From: Cobetia marina
Lineage (GTDB): Bacteria > Pseudomonadota > Gammaproteobacteria > Pseudomonadales > Halomonadaceae
Reading direction: 5' to 3'
Length of the DNA: 64,000 bases
Assembly: GCF_001720485.1 (NCBI RefSeq)
Contig: NZ_CP017114.1
Span: 1,426,001 to 1,490,000, forward strand
The notes beneath the pieces were generated by a model. That model searched no databases, was not told the DNA's origin, and was given only the letters and a program-made list of their open reading frames with translations. Position numbers and translations under genes: made by a program. Every line of letters starts with the position of its first letter. Position 1 is the stretch's first letter. Below are positions 9,083-17,482 of the stretch, piece after piece.

Positions 9083-11035
9083 ATGTGTGGCATCGTTGCC
9101 GGCCTGGCTCAGCGTGACATCAGCAAGATTCTCATCGAGGGGCTGCATCGCCTCGAATACCGGGGTTACGACTCCGCTGGCGTGGCCGTGATCGACCCCG
9201 CCGGTGAACTGCGCCGTGCGCGTGCCGTCGGCAAGGTCCGCGCGCTGGAGGACGAGCTGCGTGAAGCGCCGCTGTCCGGTGCCATCGGCGTCGCCCATAC
9301 CCGCTGGGCCACCCACGGGCGTCCGGCCCAGCACAACGCGCACCCGCACCTCTCGAGCGAGCGCGTGGCCGTGGTGCACAATGGCATCATCGAGAACCAC
9401 GAGGCGCTGCGCCGTGAGCTGGAGCAGGAGGGCTATGACTTCACTTCCGAGACGGACACCGAGGTGGTCGCGCATCTGGTCGACCGCGAACTGCGCGCTG
9501 GCCGTGCGCTGCCGGAGGCGGTCAATGTGGTCACCGCGCGTCTGGATGGCGCTTTCGCGCTGGCGGTGATGGAACAGCAGAATCCCGAGCTGCTGGTCGG
9601 CGCCCGTCAGGGCAGCCCGCTGGTCGTGGGTGTGGGAATCGAGGAGCACTTCATCGCTTCTGACCCGCTGGCACTGCTGCCGGTCACCGACCGCTTCATC
9701 TATCTGGATGAGGGCGACATGGTGGCCATCAGCCCGAGTGGCATCCAGGTGCTGGAACGCGGCGCCGAGCAGGATGAGCTCACGCCGGTGACCCGCGAAG
9801 TGGTGCGCTATGAGCACAGCGTCGAAGCGGCGGGCAAGGGTGAGTATCGCCACTTCATGATGAAGGAGATCATGGAGCAGCCCACCGTGCTGTCGCGTAC
9901 CCTGGCCGAGCGTCTCGACCCGCAGGGCGTGCGCCTGGAGGCCTTCGAGGTCTCGCGCCATTCCTTCCTGGCCGCGGATGATGGCGCCGAGAAGGGCAGG
10001 GAAGTCGTCGATGTCGAGCGACTGACGCAGCTGCTGGCCGATGTGCGTCAGGTGCAGATCATCGCCTGCGGGACCAGCTATCACGCCGGCATGGTGGCGC
10101 GTTACTGGCTCGAAGAGGTCGCCGGCATTCCGGCGCAGGTCGAGGTGGCCTCGGAGTTTCGTTACCGCGAGCGTGTCGCGGCCCCGGGCACGCTGTTCAT
10201 CACCCTGTCGCAGTCCGGCGAGACCGCCGACACGCTGGCGGCCCTGCGGGATATCCAGAAGCTCAACCGCGAGGGGCCGCAGGCAGGGCATTACCTGGCG
10301 AGTCTGGCCATCTGCAACGTGGCGGGAAGCTCGCTGGTTCGTGAGTCGGATCTGTCACTGCTGACCCATGCCGGGCCGGAGATCGGGGTGGCTTCCACCA
10401 AGGCCTTCACCACCCAGCTGGTGGCGCTGATGCTGACCACGCTGGCCCTGCGCCAGAGCCGTCGACAGCCGCAGGACGAGGAAGATGACCTGCTCACGCG
10501 TCAGCTGCTGATGCGTCTCAAGGACCTGCCGCATGTCATCGAGCAATCGCTGGGGCTGAACGGGGAAATCGCCCAGTTGGCCGAGAAGTTCATGCATCGC
10601 CATCACACCCTGTTCCTCGGGCGCGGCAGCCAGTACCCGATCGCGATGGAGGGTGCGCTCAAGCTCAAGGAAATCTCCTATATCCACGCCGAAGCCTATG
10701 CGGCGGGTGAGCTCAAGCACGGCCCGCTGGCCTTGATCGATGAGGACATGCCGGTGGTGGCGGTCGCGCCGATGGATGACCTGATGGAGAAGCTGAAGTC
10801 CAACCTTCAGGAAGTCCGCGCGCGTGGCGGCCAGCTGTTCGTGTTCGCCGACCCGGAAGTCAGCCTCAAGGCCGGTGAGGGCGTGCACGTCGTCACCGTG
10901 CCGGGGGTGTGTCGCTTCCTCGCGCCGATCGTCTATGCGGTCCCGCTGCAGCTGCTGTCCTATCACGTCGCCGTGCTCAAGGGTACCGATGTCGATCAGC
11001 CGCGCAATCTCGCCAAGAGTGTCACGGTAGAGTGA
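9083..11035 (+). CDS. glmS: Glutamine--fructose-6-phosphate aminotransferase (isomerizing)
   Basis: Makes glucosamine-6-phosphate from fructose-6-phosphate and glutamine, the entry to UDP-GlcNAc for peptidoglycan, LPS and amino-sugar polymers. The 650-residue product has the N-terminal amidotransferase nucleophile Cys2 (MCGIVAG), HTRWATHG near residue 73, and two SIS domains (CGTSYHAGMVA and LGRGSQYPIAMEGALKLKEIS). It ends in the diagnostic DQPRNLAKSVTVE. It is ~40 residues longer than the E. coli enzyme (609), with extra charged stretches near residues 295-310 and 465-475. AAGGAGC lies just upstream of the ATG. A strong terminator follows. Confidence 0.97.
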   Translation: MCGIVAGLAQRDISKILIEGLHRLEYRGYDSAGVAVIDPAGELRRARAVGKVRALEDELREAPLSGAIGVAHTRWATHGRPAQHNAHPHLSSERVAVVHNGIIENHEALRRELEQEGYDFTSETDTEVVAHLVDRELRAGRALPEAVNVVTARLDGAFALAVMEQQNPELLVGARQGSPLVVGVGIEEHFIASDPLALLPVTDRFIYLDEGDMVAISPSGIQVLERGAEQDELTPVTREVVRYEHSVEAAGKGEYRHFMMKEIMEQPTVLSRTLAERLDPQGVRLEAFEVSRHSFLAADDGAEKGREVVDVERLTQLLADVRQVQIIACGTSYHAGMVARYWLEEVAGIPAQVEVASEFRYRERVAAPGTLFITLSQSGETADTLAALRDIQKLNREGPQAGHYLASLAICNVAGSSLVRESDLSLLTHAGPEIGVASTKAFTTQLVALMLTTLALRQSRRQPQDEEDDLLTRQLLMRLKDLPHVIEQSLGLNGEIAQLAEKFMHRHHTLFLGRGSQYPIAMEGALKLKEISYIHAEAYAAGELKHGPLALIDEDMPVVAVAPMDDLMEKLKSNLQEVRARGGQLFVFADPEVSLKAGEGVHVVTVPGVCRFLAPIVYAVPLQLLSYHVAVLKGTDVDQPRNLAKSVTVE

Positions 11036-11073
11036 TCCCGCGCGGGCACTGAATCGTGTCTCGCATGAAGACG

Positions 11074-11104
11074 AAAGGGACTGCCCATGGGCAGTCCCTT
11101 TTTT
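11074..11104 (+). terminator. Rho-independent terminator of glmS
   Basis: A 13-base perfect stem (AAAGGGACTGCCC / GGGCAGTCCCTTT, 2-base gap) runs directly into six T residues, 39 bases after the glmS stop. The upstream A-run makes it potentially active in both directions, which would also serve the minus-strand ORF ending at 11160. Confidence 0.93.
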
Positions 11105-11159
11105 CGTGCGCGCGCATCATGCCGCCGGCGGTTGCCTGACGCTGCCTGCTTGATGCAGC

Positions 11160-11456
11160 TCAGCCCGGCAGGACCCATGACGACAGACGGCGCCACCAGC
11201 TGCGCCGCCCGGCTGTGGTGTCCGTCTCGCAGGTGTCCGGGGGCTCGGGGGTGGGGCCCTGATGACGAATGCAGAAACGATCTCCCCCCGGCCCCGTGAT
11301 CCAGCGTGAACTGCCTGAGCTGACACGCCCCGCCTTGACGTCATCGTCGAGTTTCCTGCCCGCCGCCTTGATGGCCTCCAGTGTGCCTGGCGCCAGTTCG
11401 ATGAAGCCTTCCTCTCCCGGCGCTTCCTCGGCCTGTGACGGTGGAATCTCGCGCAT
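11160..11456 (-). CDS. Small hypothetical protein coupled to the TSUP exporter
   Basis: A 98-residue ORF that I do not recognise. Its ATG shares one base with the stop of the upstream TSUP gene (TGATG), the classical arrangement for translational coupling; this is the main reason to keep it. The first half (GFIELAPGTLEAIKAAGRKLDDDVKAGRVSSG) is charged and probably helical. The second half is Pro/Thr-rich and ends WWRRLSSWVLPG. There is no signal peptide or clear membrane segment. The glmS terminator lies beyond its stop. It could instead be a chance frame in GC-rich DNA. Confidence 0.5.
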   Translation of the reverse strand: MREIPPSQAEEAPGEEGFIELAPGTLEAIKAAGRKLDDDVKAGRVSSGSSRWITGPGGDRFCIRHQGPTPEPPDTCETDTTAGRRSWWRRLSSWVLPG

Positions 11457-12217
11457 CAGATCAACCCCTTGAGGATCAGATTGCCACTGGAGACCAGCAG
11501 GATGGCGTAGGCCACCTGGCGCAGGTGATGATCACTGAGCGGGGGTGGGAAGCGGCGTGCGAGCTCCGTGAAGGCGATGACCACGAACACGCCTGCGGCA
11601 CCGATCATCAGCAGTTCACTCAGGTGCTCGCCGGCGCGTCCGGGAGAGATGATCGAGAGCCCCATGCGCATGGCGCCCCCGACCAGAAAGACAGCGAACA
11701 GGGTGCAGCGGATCGCCACCAGCGTCATCGGCTGGCGGTAGAGCATTACCACCAGCGGCGGCCCGTTGGCGGCGAACAGCCCGCCCATCAGGCCCGAGAG
11801 CCCGCCGGCGGCATGGAAGTGCCAACGGGGAGACAGCGTCTCACGCGGCTTGGGTTGCATCAGCAGCGCCAGGCAGGCGATGAGGATCACGCATCCCAGC
11901 AGCATGCCGAGCAGGGGCGCGCGCTCCTCTCCCAGCCAGGTGGCCAGGTAATAGCCGACCGGCAGCAGCGGCAGGCTGGTGACCAGCAGTCGCCGCGCGA
12001 GGCGCAGGTCGATTTCCCGCCAGTGACCCCGCAGTGCCATGCAGTTGTTGAACAGGCTCAAGAGGGCGCAGAGCAAGGCGGCGCTCTCGATGGGCAGGAC
12101 ATCGAGAGTGGCCAGCAGGCCCATGACGATGAGCCCGAAGGCAAAGCCGGTGAGGGTCTGGATGTAGCTGGCCAGTGCCAGGCTCAACAGGATGGCAGCG
12201 AGTTGCCAGAGGGTCAT
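11456..12217 (-). CDS. TSUP family (TauE/SafE-like) membrane exporter
   Basis: Predicted small-anion transporter, 253 residues, with about eight membrane segments in two repeats. Family features are the opening SLALASYIQTLTGFAFGLIVMGLLA and the second-half GGLSGLMGGLFAANGPPLVVML, the paired G-x-x-x-G/A-F and GPP motifs of the TauE/SafE family. I start it at the ATG at 12217 (MTLWQLAAIL). The 42-residue extension upstream is basic, has no family match and reads through likely promoter DNA. Known family substrates include sulfite, sulfoacetate and other C2-sulfonates; none can be assigned here. Confidence 0.85.
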   Translation of the reverse strand: MTLWQLAAILLSLALASYIQTLTGFAFGLIVMGLLATLDVLPIESAALLCALLSLFNNCMALRGHWREIDLRLARRLLVTSLPLLPVGYYLATWLGEERAPLLGMLLGCVILIACLALLMQPKPRETLSPRWHFHAAGGLSGLMGGLFAANGPPLVVMLYRQPMTLVAIRCTLFAVFLVGGAMRMGLSIISPGRAGEHLSELLMIGAAGVFVVIAFTELARRFPPPLSDHHLRQVAYAILLVSSGNLILKGLI

Positions 12218-12717
12218 GGTGACTCCGTTGGGTGGCCCCGTTCGGCGCGAGGGGAGGGTGGAGGCATTGCGCTGCCATGATAGCGCGGGCCAGCCGCAAA
12301 AGGGCGACAGTCTCGTGGCTGCCAGCCGGCGAGGGTGAGTCATGTGAGCTTTCGCGGATGAAGCGTGTCAGCAGCTCGGCCCATCCTGCTCAAACTTGCA
12401 TAGGTAATTTAGTGGTCTTGAATTGCTTAGCTTACGCATGAGATGCAAGGAGTTTGCGACATGAACCCTCATGAATTCGGTTTTTGGCGACATGTCGCCT
12501 TGTTTGAATATCAGCAGCTTATTAGTCTGTGGTGAACAAGGGGGCATGAAGTGTCGCCATTTGCGGCCACATGATGTCGCTGGTGGCTTGGGCCGGGCTT
12601 TGGCAGGGCAAGCCAGCCGACAGATTCATGGGCCTCCTTGCTTGATGCCTGGCAGTGATGAACACGGCCTGAGCGTGAGCCCCTGATGGACAAGCACCGC
12701 CACATGGATATCCGGGC
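12218..12717. other. Divergent intergenic region, 500 bp
   Basis: Non-coding gap between the TSUP gene (minus) and a GT2 gene (plus). GC content falls clearly at about 12380-12500 (runs such as CATAGGTAATTTAGTGG), as expected for promoter DNA of one or both genes. I could not fix a convincing -35/-10 pair by eye, and no ORF here has family features. Confidence 0.5.
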
Positions 12718-13722
12718 ATGGAACGCAACGCAGCACAATCTCCTTTCTTCACCATCGTGACGCCGAATCACAATTCGGGTGACGGGCTCGAGCGCTGCAT
12801 CGCCAGTCTCGCGGCCAACGACACCGCTTACGAACACATCATCATCGATGATGCCTCTTCGGATGATTCCTTTCTGCGGGTGGAGCGCAGTCACGCCGCC
12901 CGGCCACCGACCTCATTGGTACTGTGCCGCAATGCCGAGAATCTCGGGCCCGGGCCGACCCGCAACCATGGCCTGAGTCTGGCACGTGGCCGCTATGTGC
13001 TGTTCTGCGATGCGGATGACACCTTCGTGGCCGGCGCCCTGGATACGCTCAAGGCGCAGATCGTGGCCTTCGATTGCCCGCAGGTGGTGGTGTTCCGTTA
13101 TTGCCTGCAGGGGCCACAGGGAGAGCGGGAGAGCACGCCACTGTGCAGCCAGCCCCTTGAGCGCACCCAGATGCAGGCCTTCACCGATTTCATGCACGAC
13201 CGCATCGTCTCCGCTCCCTGGGGCAAGGCGATCCGTGCCGATCTCGCCTGTGCCCTGAGCTTTCCTGATCTTCCTGTTTCCCAGGATGGTCTCTACAACC
13301 TCGAGCTGTTCGGTCGGGCGGCACGCGTTCTCTATCTGCCCCAGGTGCTGTATCGCTTCGACAAGCGCAGCGACGGTTCTCTGACCCGCAAGCCCTTCGG
13401 CAATCGCGAGCTGGCCCGATTTCACCGCAGCTGGCAGGTGTTCGATTCCCGCTACCGCGAGCAGTTCGCGGCCGCCCACGGCCTGGCACTGCTGGAGATT
13501 CGCGCCCTGCGCTTCGTCGGTGTGAGCTTCATCATGCGCCAGGCCATCAACAAGACCCACGACGATGACCAGGTGAGGCAGGTGGTGATGTCTCAGCTGC
13601 GCCAGTCATCCTGGGCGGCATTGCGTCAGCTGTCGTTGAAGGAAAAGGCGTTGCTGATGAGCTATGCGTTCAGTCCTTCCCTGTCCCGGCAATTGATTCG
13701 GCGGAGCCAATACGCGTCATGA
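12718..13722 (+). CDS. Glycosyltransferase family 2
   Basis: 334-residue GT-A glycosyltransferase. FFTIVTPNHNSGDGLERCIASL opens the fold, HIIIDDASSDDS is the nucleotide-binding loop and VLFCDADDTFV the DxD metal site near residue 98. NLGPGPTRNHGLSLA precedes it, as in GT2 enzymes of capsule clusters. The stop overlaps the following GT4 start by 4 bases (ATGA), so these two form an operon. Substrates are unknown. The gene sits between the two large polysaccharide loci and could serve either, or LPS core. Confidence 0.88.
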   Translation: MERNAAQSPFFTIVTPNHNSGDGLERCIASLAANDTAYEHIIIDDASSDDSFLRVERSHAARPPTSLVLCRNAENLGPGPTRNHGLSLARGRYVLFCDADDTFVAGALDTLKAQIVAFDCPQVVVFRYCLQGPQGERESTPLCSQPLERTQMQAFTDFMHDRIVSAPWGKAIRADLACALSFPDLPVSQDGLYNLELFGRAARVLYLPQVLYRFDKRSDGSLTRKPFGNRELARFHRSWQVFDSRYREQFAAAHGLALLEIRALRFVGVSFIMRQAINKTHDDDQVRQVVMSQLRQSSWAALRQLSLKEKALLMSYAFSPSLSRQLIRRSQYAS

Positions 13723-14900
13723 GCACTCGCAAGCATATCCTGTTCTACACCGGCGCCCAGTCGCGCACCGGCGGCACCGAGCGTGCCTGCGCCGATACCG
13801 CCAACATGCTGGCGGCCAGCGGTGACTATCAGGTGGAGGTGGTCAGCGAGCATGGCCCTGCCGACAGCCCCTATCCCCTGCACGAGGATATCGTGCATGA
13901 ATCGCTGTATCCAAAACGTCAGCATCTGGGGGCGCTGCGCGGCGTGCTGCTGTTCCTGCGGCTTTTCTGGATGGTGCTGCGCAAGCGACCGGACGTGGTG
14001 ATCGTGGTCGAGAGCATCGGTTTCCTGCCACTCTTGCTGCCCAGCTATCTGCTGCGGCGCACGCGCTATCTCTGCTGGGAACACTTCAATGCCACCTCGG
14101 ATCTCGGCGTGCCACGGCGCAATGTCGCGCGGCGTCTCGCGGCCAGGCGGGCCGATCGTATCGTGGTGCTTTCCCATGAGGACCGCGAATACTGGGAGCA
14201 GCTGCTCCCCCAGTCCAGCGAGCGTCTGAGCGTCGTGCCCAACCTCAATCCGCTGGAGCACGAGATCCTCCAGCGTCAGGCCCGGCTGCAGGACGCCGCC
14301 GCCGCGCCGCCCGCAGTGGCGCCTTCTGAGGCCGTCGCGCCGAAGGTGGCGGTGGCGGTGGGGCGCCTGACGCACCAGAAGGGCTTTGATCTGCTGCTGG
14401 AGGCATGGGCGGCGATTCCCGCCGAATCGCGTGATGGCTGGGTGCTGCGCATCGTCGGCGAGGGTGATGCACGCGAGGCGCTGGAGGCGCAGGCGGAGCG
14501 GCTTGGCATCACGCGCCAGATTCAGATGCCCGGCCAGTGCAGCGACATCCGGCGCGAGTACGCCGCGGCAGACCTGTTCGTGCTGTCATCACGCTTCGAA
14601 GGCTTCGGGCTGGTACTGGTCGAGGCGCTCAGCTGTGGCGTGCCCTGCATCAGCTTCGCCTGCCCGGCCGGGCCCCGCGAGATCCTCAAGCATGGCATCA
14701 ATGGCTATCTGGTCGAGCAGGGCAATGTGGCAGCGTTCAGTCAGCAGCTGGGCGCCGTGCTCGGTGATGATGAAGTGCTTGCGCGCCTGCGTGCCAATGT
14801 CGATTACGGCCTGGAGCGGTTTTCGCGCCGTACCGTCGAGGCCAGTTGGCAGGCCGTGCTGGAGGGACTGGAAGCCCCGGCACTGCTACGTGTCATCTGA
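13719..14900 (+). CDS. Glycosyltransferase, GT4-like
   Basis: 393-residue GT-B enzyme. N-terminal YTGAQSRTGGTERACADTANML gives the acceptor-domain glycine loop. VAVGRLTHQKGFDLLLEAWAAI opens the donor domain near residue 210 and LFVLSSRFEGFGLVLVEALSCGVPCISF carries the family's E-x7-E. A low-complexity Ala/Pro linker (DAAAAPPAVAPSEAVAPK) separates the two domains. It is similar in motif wording to the enzyme at 31977-33083 (both have LLCWEHFN-like and GLTEQKGFD-like strings), suggesting paralogues that use related sugars. It is translationally coupled to the GT2 upstream. Confidence 0.9.
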   Translation: MSTRKHILFYTGAQSRTGGTERACADTANMLAASGDYQVEVVSEHGPADSPYPLHEDIVHESLYPKRQHLGALRGVLLFLRLFWMVLRKRPDVVIVVESIGFLPLLLPSYLLRRTRYLCWEHFNATSDLGVPRRNVARRLAARRADRIVVLSHEDREYWEQLLPQSSERLSVVPNLNPLEHEILQRQARLQDAAAAPPAVAPSEAVAPKVAVAVGRLTHQKGFDLLLEAWAAIPAESRDGWVLRIVGEGDAREALEAQAERLGITRQIQMPGQCSDIRREYAAADLFVLSSRFEGFGLVLVEALSCGVPCISFACPAGPREILKHGINGYLVEQGNVAAFSQQLGAVLGDDEVLARLRANVDYGLERFSRRTVEASWQAVLEGLEAPALLRVI

Positions 14901-14928
14901 GCTGAGTCAGGCACCAGACATGTGATTT

Positions 14929-14952
14929 GCGAGCCCTCCTTTCGGGGCTCGC
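14929..14952 (+). terminator. Weak hairpin between two GT4 genes
   Basis: Eight-base stem GCGAGCCC / GGGCTCGC with an 8-base loop, 29 bases after the GT4 stop. There is no T-run behind it, so it is a weak terminator or a processing stem at best. Confidence 0.35.
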
Positions 14953-15004
14953 GTTCGCGCTATCGGATACGAATCTTCAGGTACGACAGCAGGAGGCTAT
15001 CGCC

Positions 15005-16123
15005 GTGAGAATCATGCATGTCATCTCGACCCCCGCATCAGGAGGTGCCGAGGTCTACGTCAAGGACCTGAGCCTTGCCATGGTCGCGGCGGGGCACAGC
15101 GTTCATGTCACGTTTCTGGAAACCGCTGAGCAGTGCGGGCGAGATCTGGACTATGAAAGGCACTTCCTGGCCCAGCTGAGTCAGGCGGGCATCAGTCATT
15201 CGTTTCTGGGCGCCGACACGCGTCGCCGTCCCTGGCGGGGCGGCACGCGGCTGCGCGCGGAAGTGAATCGATTCGCCCCGGATGTGGTGCATTGCCATCT
15301 CTACTACGCGCTGATGTTCGCCTTCCTGCTGCCACGAAAGCTTGCGGTGATCATGACCGTGCACAGTATCGAGCTGGGGGCGCCCAACTGGCTGTTTCGA
15401 CTGTTCGATCGTCGCGTCAGCGCCTATGTCGGCATCTGTCACGCCTGCACGCGCAAGCTTGCGCCGCTGGTCAGGCGGCCGGTGGTCCAGATCGACAATG
15501 CCGTCTCGGGGGCACGCCTCAAGCACAGCGGCTGGCAGATGACGGCGCTGGATACCCCGGTGAAGCTGGCAGCCATCGGACGTCTCACCGAAGCCAAGCA
15601 GTATCCCTTGATGCTCGAGAGCTGCCGCCGCCTCAAGGCACAGGGGTTGAATGTCACGCTCAGCATCGCCGGGGAGGGGCCGCTCAAGGCCGAGTTGGTC
15701 ACGCAGATCCGTGACGCCGGGCTCGAGGATCAGGTCACCTTGCTGGGCAACATCTCGGATGTGGCGGGGCTTCTGGCCTCATCGGACATCTTCCTGATGT
15801 CGTCTGCCTGGGAAGGACTGCCGATCTCGCTGCTGGAAGCCACGCTGAGCGGGCTGCCGGTGCTGGTCACCAACGTCGGTGGCTGCGCAGAAGTCGTGCA
15901 TCGGGTCGGCAACGGGCTGGTGGTGGATGAGCAGACGCCGGCGCGCTATGCCGATGCTCTCACCCGCCTGGTGGCTGACGAGGAGCTGCGACGCAGCTGT
16001 GCGCGCAACGCGCGACGCCACGGCGGCAGCTACCACATCAACACGGCGCTGGCCGGGCATCTGGAGCTCTACACCAGCCGGCTGCAAGGCGAGCTGGATG
16101 CGGCACCCGAAGTCTCGGTCTGA
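15005..16123 (+). CDS. Glycosyltransferase, GT4-like
   Basis: 372-residue GT-B glycosyltransferase. I use the GTG at 15005 because AGGAGG lies eight bases upstream; a longer frame from 14927 reads through the hairpin between genes. Motifs: MHVISTPASGGAEVYVKDLSLAM (N-terminal domain), DVVHCHLYYALMFAF, KLAAIGRLTEAKQYPLMLES (start of the donor domain), IAGEGPLKAEL, and DIFLMSSAWEGLPISLLEATLSGLPVLVTNVGG with the E-x7-E. The final ~30 residues are the usual C-terminal helix. A terminator follows at 16287, ending this three-gene group. Confidence 0.9.
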   Translation: MRIMHVISTPASGGAEVYVKDLSLAMVAAGHSVHVTFLETAEQCGRDLDYERHFLAQLSQAGISHSFLGADTRRRPWRGGTRLRAEVNRFAPDVVHCHLYYALMFAFLLPRKLAVIMTVHSIELGAPNWLFRLFDRRVSAYVGICHACTRKLAPLVRRPVVQIDNAVSGARLKHSGWQMTALDTPVKLAAIGRLTEAKQYPLMLESCRRLKAQGLNVTLSIAGEGPLKAELVTQIRDAGLEDQVTLLGNISDVAGLLASSDIFLMSSAWEGLPISLLEATLSGLPVLVTNVGGCAEVVHRVGNGLVVDEQTPARYADALTRLVADEELRRSCARNARRHGGSYHINTALAGHLELYTSRLQGELDAAPEVSV

Positions 16124-16286
16124 ACGCGCAGGGCGAGGGTGGCGAATGGGAGAAGAGTGCGCATGGGGCCCTGCGGGTCTGAAGAATGGGCCTGCGGTGC
16201 GGACCTGAAAGGTGCGCTTGAAAAGCGGGCTTGAGATGCGGGCTCGAGATGCGGGGTCTGGCGCTGGACATGGCAGTCAGAAGAGT

Positions 16287-16320
16287 GGGCAATCGATGCG
16301 ATGATCGGTTGCCCTTTTTC
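16287..16320 (+). terminator. Rho-independent terminator after the GT4 group
   Basis: Stem GGGCAATCGAT / ATCGGTTGCCC (11 pairs including one G-T wobble) with an 8-base loop, followed by TTTTTC. It lies 163 bases after the GT4 stop and separates that group from the wza locus. Confidence 0.85.
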
Positions 16321-17407
16321 TTGTCCTGGAAAAGGGGAATGGCGCTATGCGGCCACCTGAATGAGACGTCTCATGCCAGATGATGGGGAGCGCTGGGTCA
16401 TGAGGTTCATGCGGATGTCAGTCAGGTGTGGCATCAGGATGAGTGGCTCTCAGCGGTTGGCGATTCATTCATGTCATCGCTCTACTAATACTTGAGATGA
16501 GAGAAAGCAGTCTAAAGTGAAGTGCGGCAATACAATCGTCGTGAAAGAGAGTTTACGCCTTGCTGTTGTGGTCGATTAATTTATTATCAAGTCCGTAATC
16601 AGACATTGAAAATCAAGCAGATCGCCACCTCATGAAATATCGATGATGTCACGCCGATTAAGACGTGATTATTCACGATTCATCGTAGATGAGAGGGCGA
16701 TTTGATGATGGTCAAGTGCCGAATCCATCACGAAATCCCTGTGACGTTCTGATCGCTGCTGTCAGTCTCGATGGCGCCAGTTCGTGGCATGGGAGAAGAG
16801 AATGGAAAGGCCGACAGGAAGTCAGGCAGGTACGAACTGGTCGCAAGTTGCTGTATTTCATTGTGTCTCACTACTCCAGAATACGTGAATGTCATCTTCT
16901 CCTGATGCCGGATGCAGAGGGTTCGCCCTTGCTCATCCGGTGATGCAATGCGGAGATTGACGTTTCACGATTCACCCAGGCCTTCTCGTGATGCGTTTTT
17001 GATACTCGGGAAAGTGTCGAGAGATCTCTGAAATACCGGCGAAAATGAGTCCTCATTTTCGTTCTGATGCCCTCCTGTAATGGCTGATCACGCTATCAGT
17101 CATCCTTCAATGACGATACTGATGATGTCGAGCATGAGAGTCATGAGTCATCGATGAAGATGCCGTGATTATCTTTCATGTCGTCATGATGAGTTGTGCT
17201 GATTCTTCTGGCCGTGTCATGGATCAGGATGGTCTGATGCCGTTGGATGATTTTCATGATCCGGTACATGTCGGGATTGGGTCGATCCTGACAGGTCACC
17301 GTTCTTTCAACGGCGCGCTGGCGGAGGCAGGGAATGATTCGCGCCTGTCTCGCAAGGGAACGTCACAGAATTTCCACGTGCTGCAGGGGAGAAAGCCGAT
17401 TCCTCGG

Positions 17408-17419
17408 GGCGGTAGCGTG
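17408..17419 (+). promoter_or_regulatory. ops element (RfaH recruitment site), JUMPstart-like
   Basis: GGCGGTAGCGTG is an exact copy of the enterobacterial ops sequence. It is on the coding strand, 64 bases before the wza start, just where ops elements sit in the untranslated leaders of capsule and LPS operons. Upstream bases AAAGCC...TCGGG recall the rest of the JUMPstart region. By analogy RNA polymerase would pause here and load RfaH, which then suppresses termination through the long operon. RfaH itself is not in the window, and function in this organism is inference. Confidence 0.75.
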
Positions 17420-17482
17420 TCCGGATACACGATGAATGCGCCGATCAGGATGTGATCGAGCAGAGCGCAGGGCTTACAGGGG

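Larger units (their letters stand above)
16124..17482. other. Long AT-rich upstream region of the second polysaccharide locus
   Basis: About 1.36 kb without a credible gene. The first ~140 bases contain degenerate GC-rich repeats (GCGGGCTTGAGAT / GCGGGCTCGAGAT near 16224-16255), then a terminator. From about 16320 the composition drops to well below the surrounding GC, with many TCATGA/ATCATGA-like words around 17085-17260. Two short frames (16689-16943 and 17165-17455) have unconvincing codon use and no family features. The ops element lies at its downstream end. A long leader of this kind before wza-wzc is typical of capsule operons that carry several regulator sites. Confidence 0.7.

Noticed and set aside
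16689-16943. 84-codon frame in the AT-rich leader
   Set aside because: Codon use and residue make-up are unlike neighbouring genes, with no family features or good ribosome site. Treated as chance.
17165-17455. 96-codon frame in the leader, covering the ops site
   Set aside because: It would place the ops element inside a coding frame, lacks a ribosome site and has no recognisable features. The regulatory reading is better supported.
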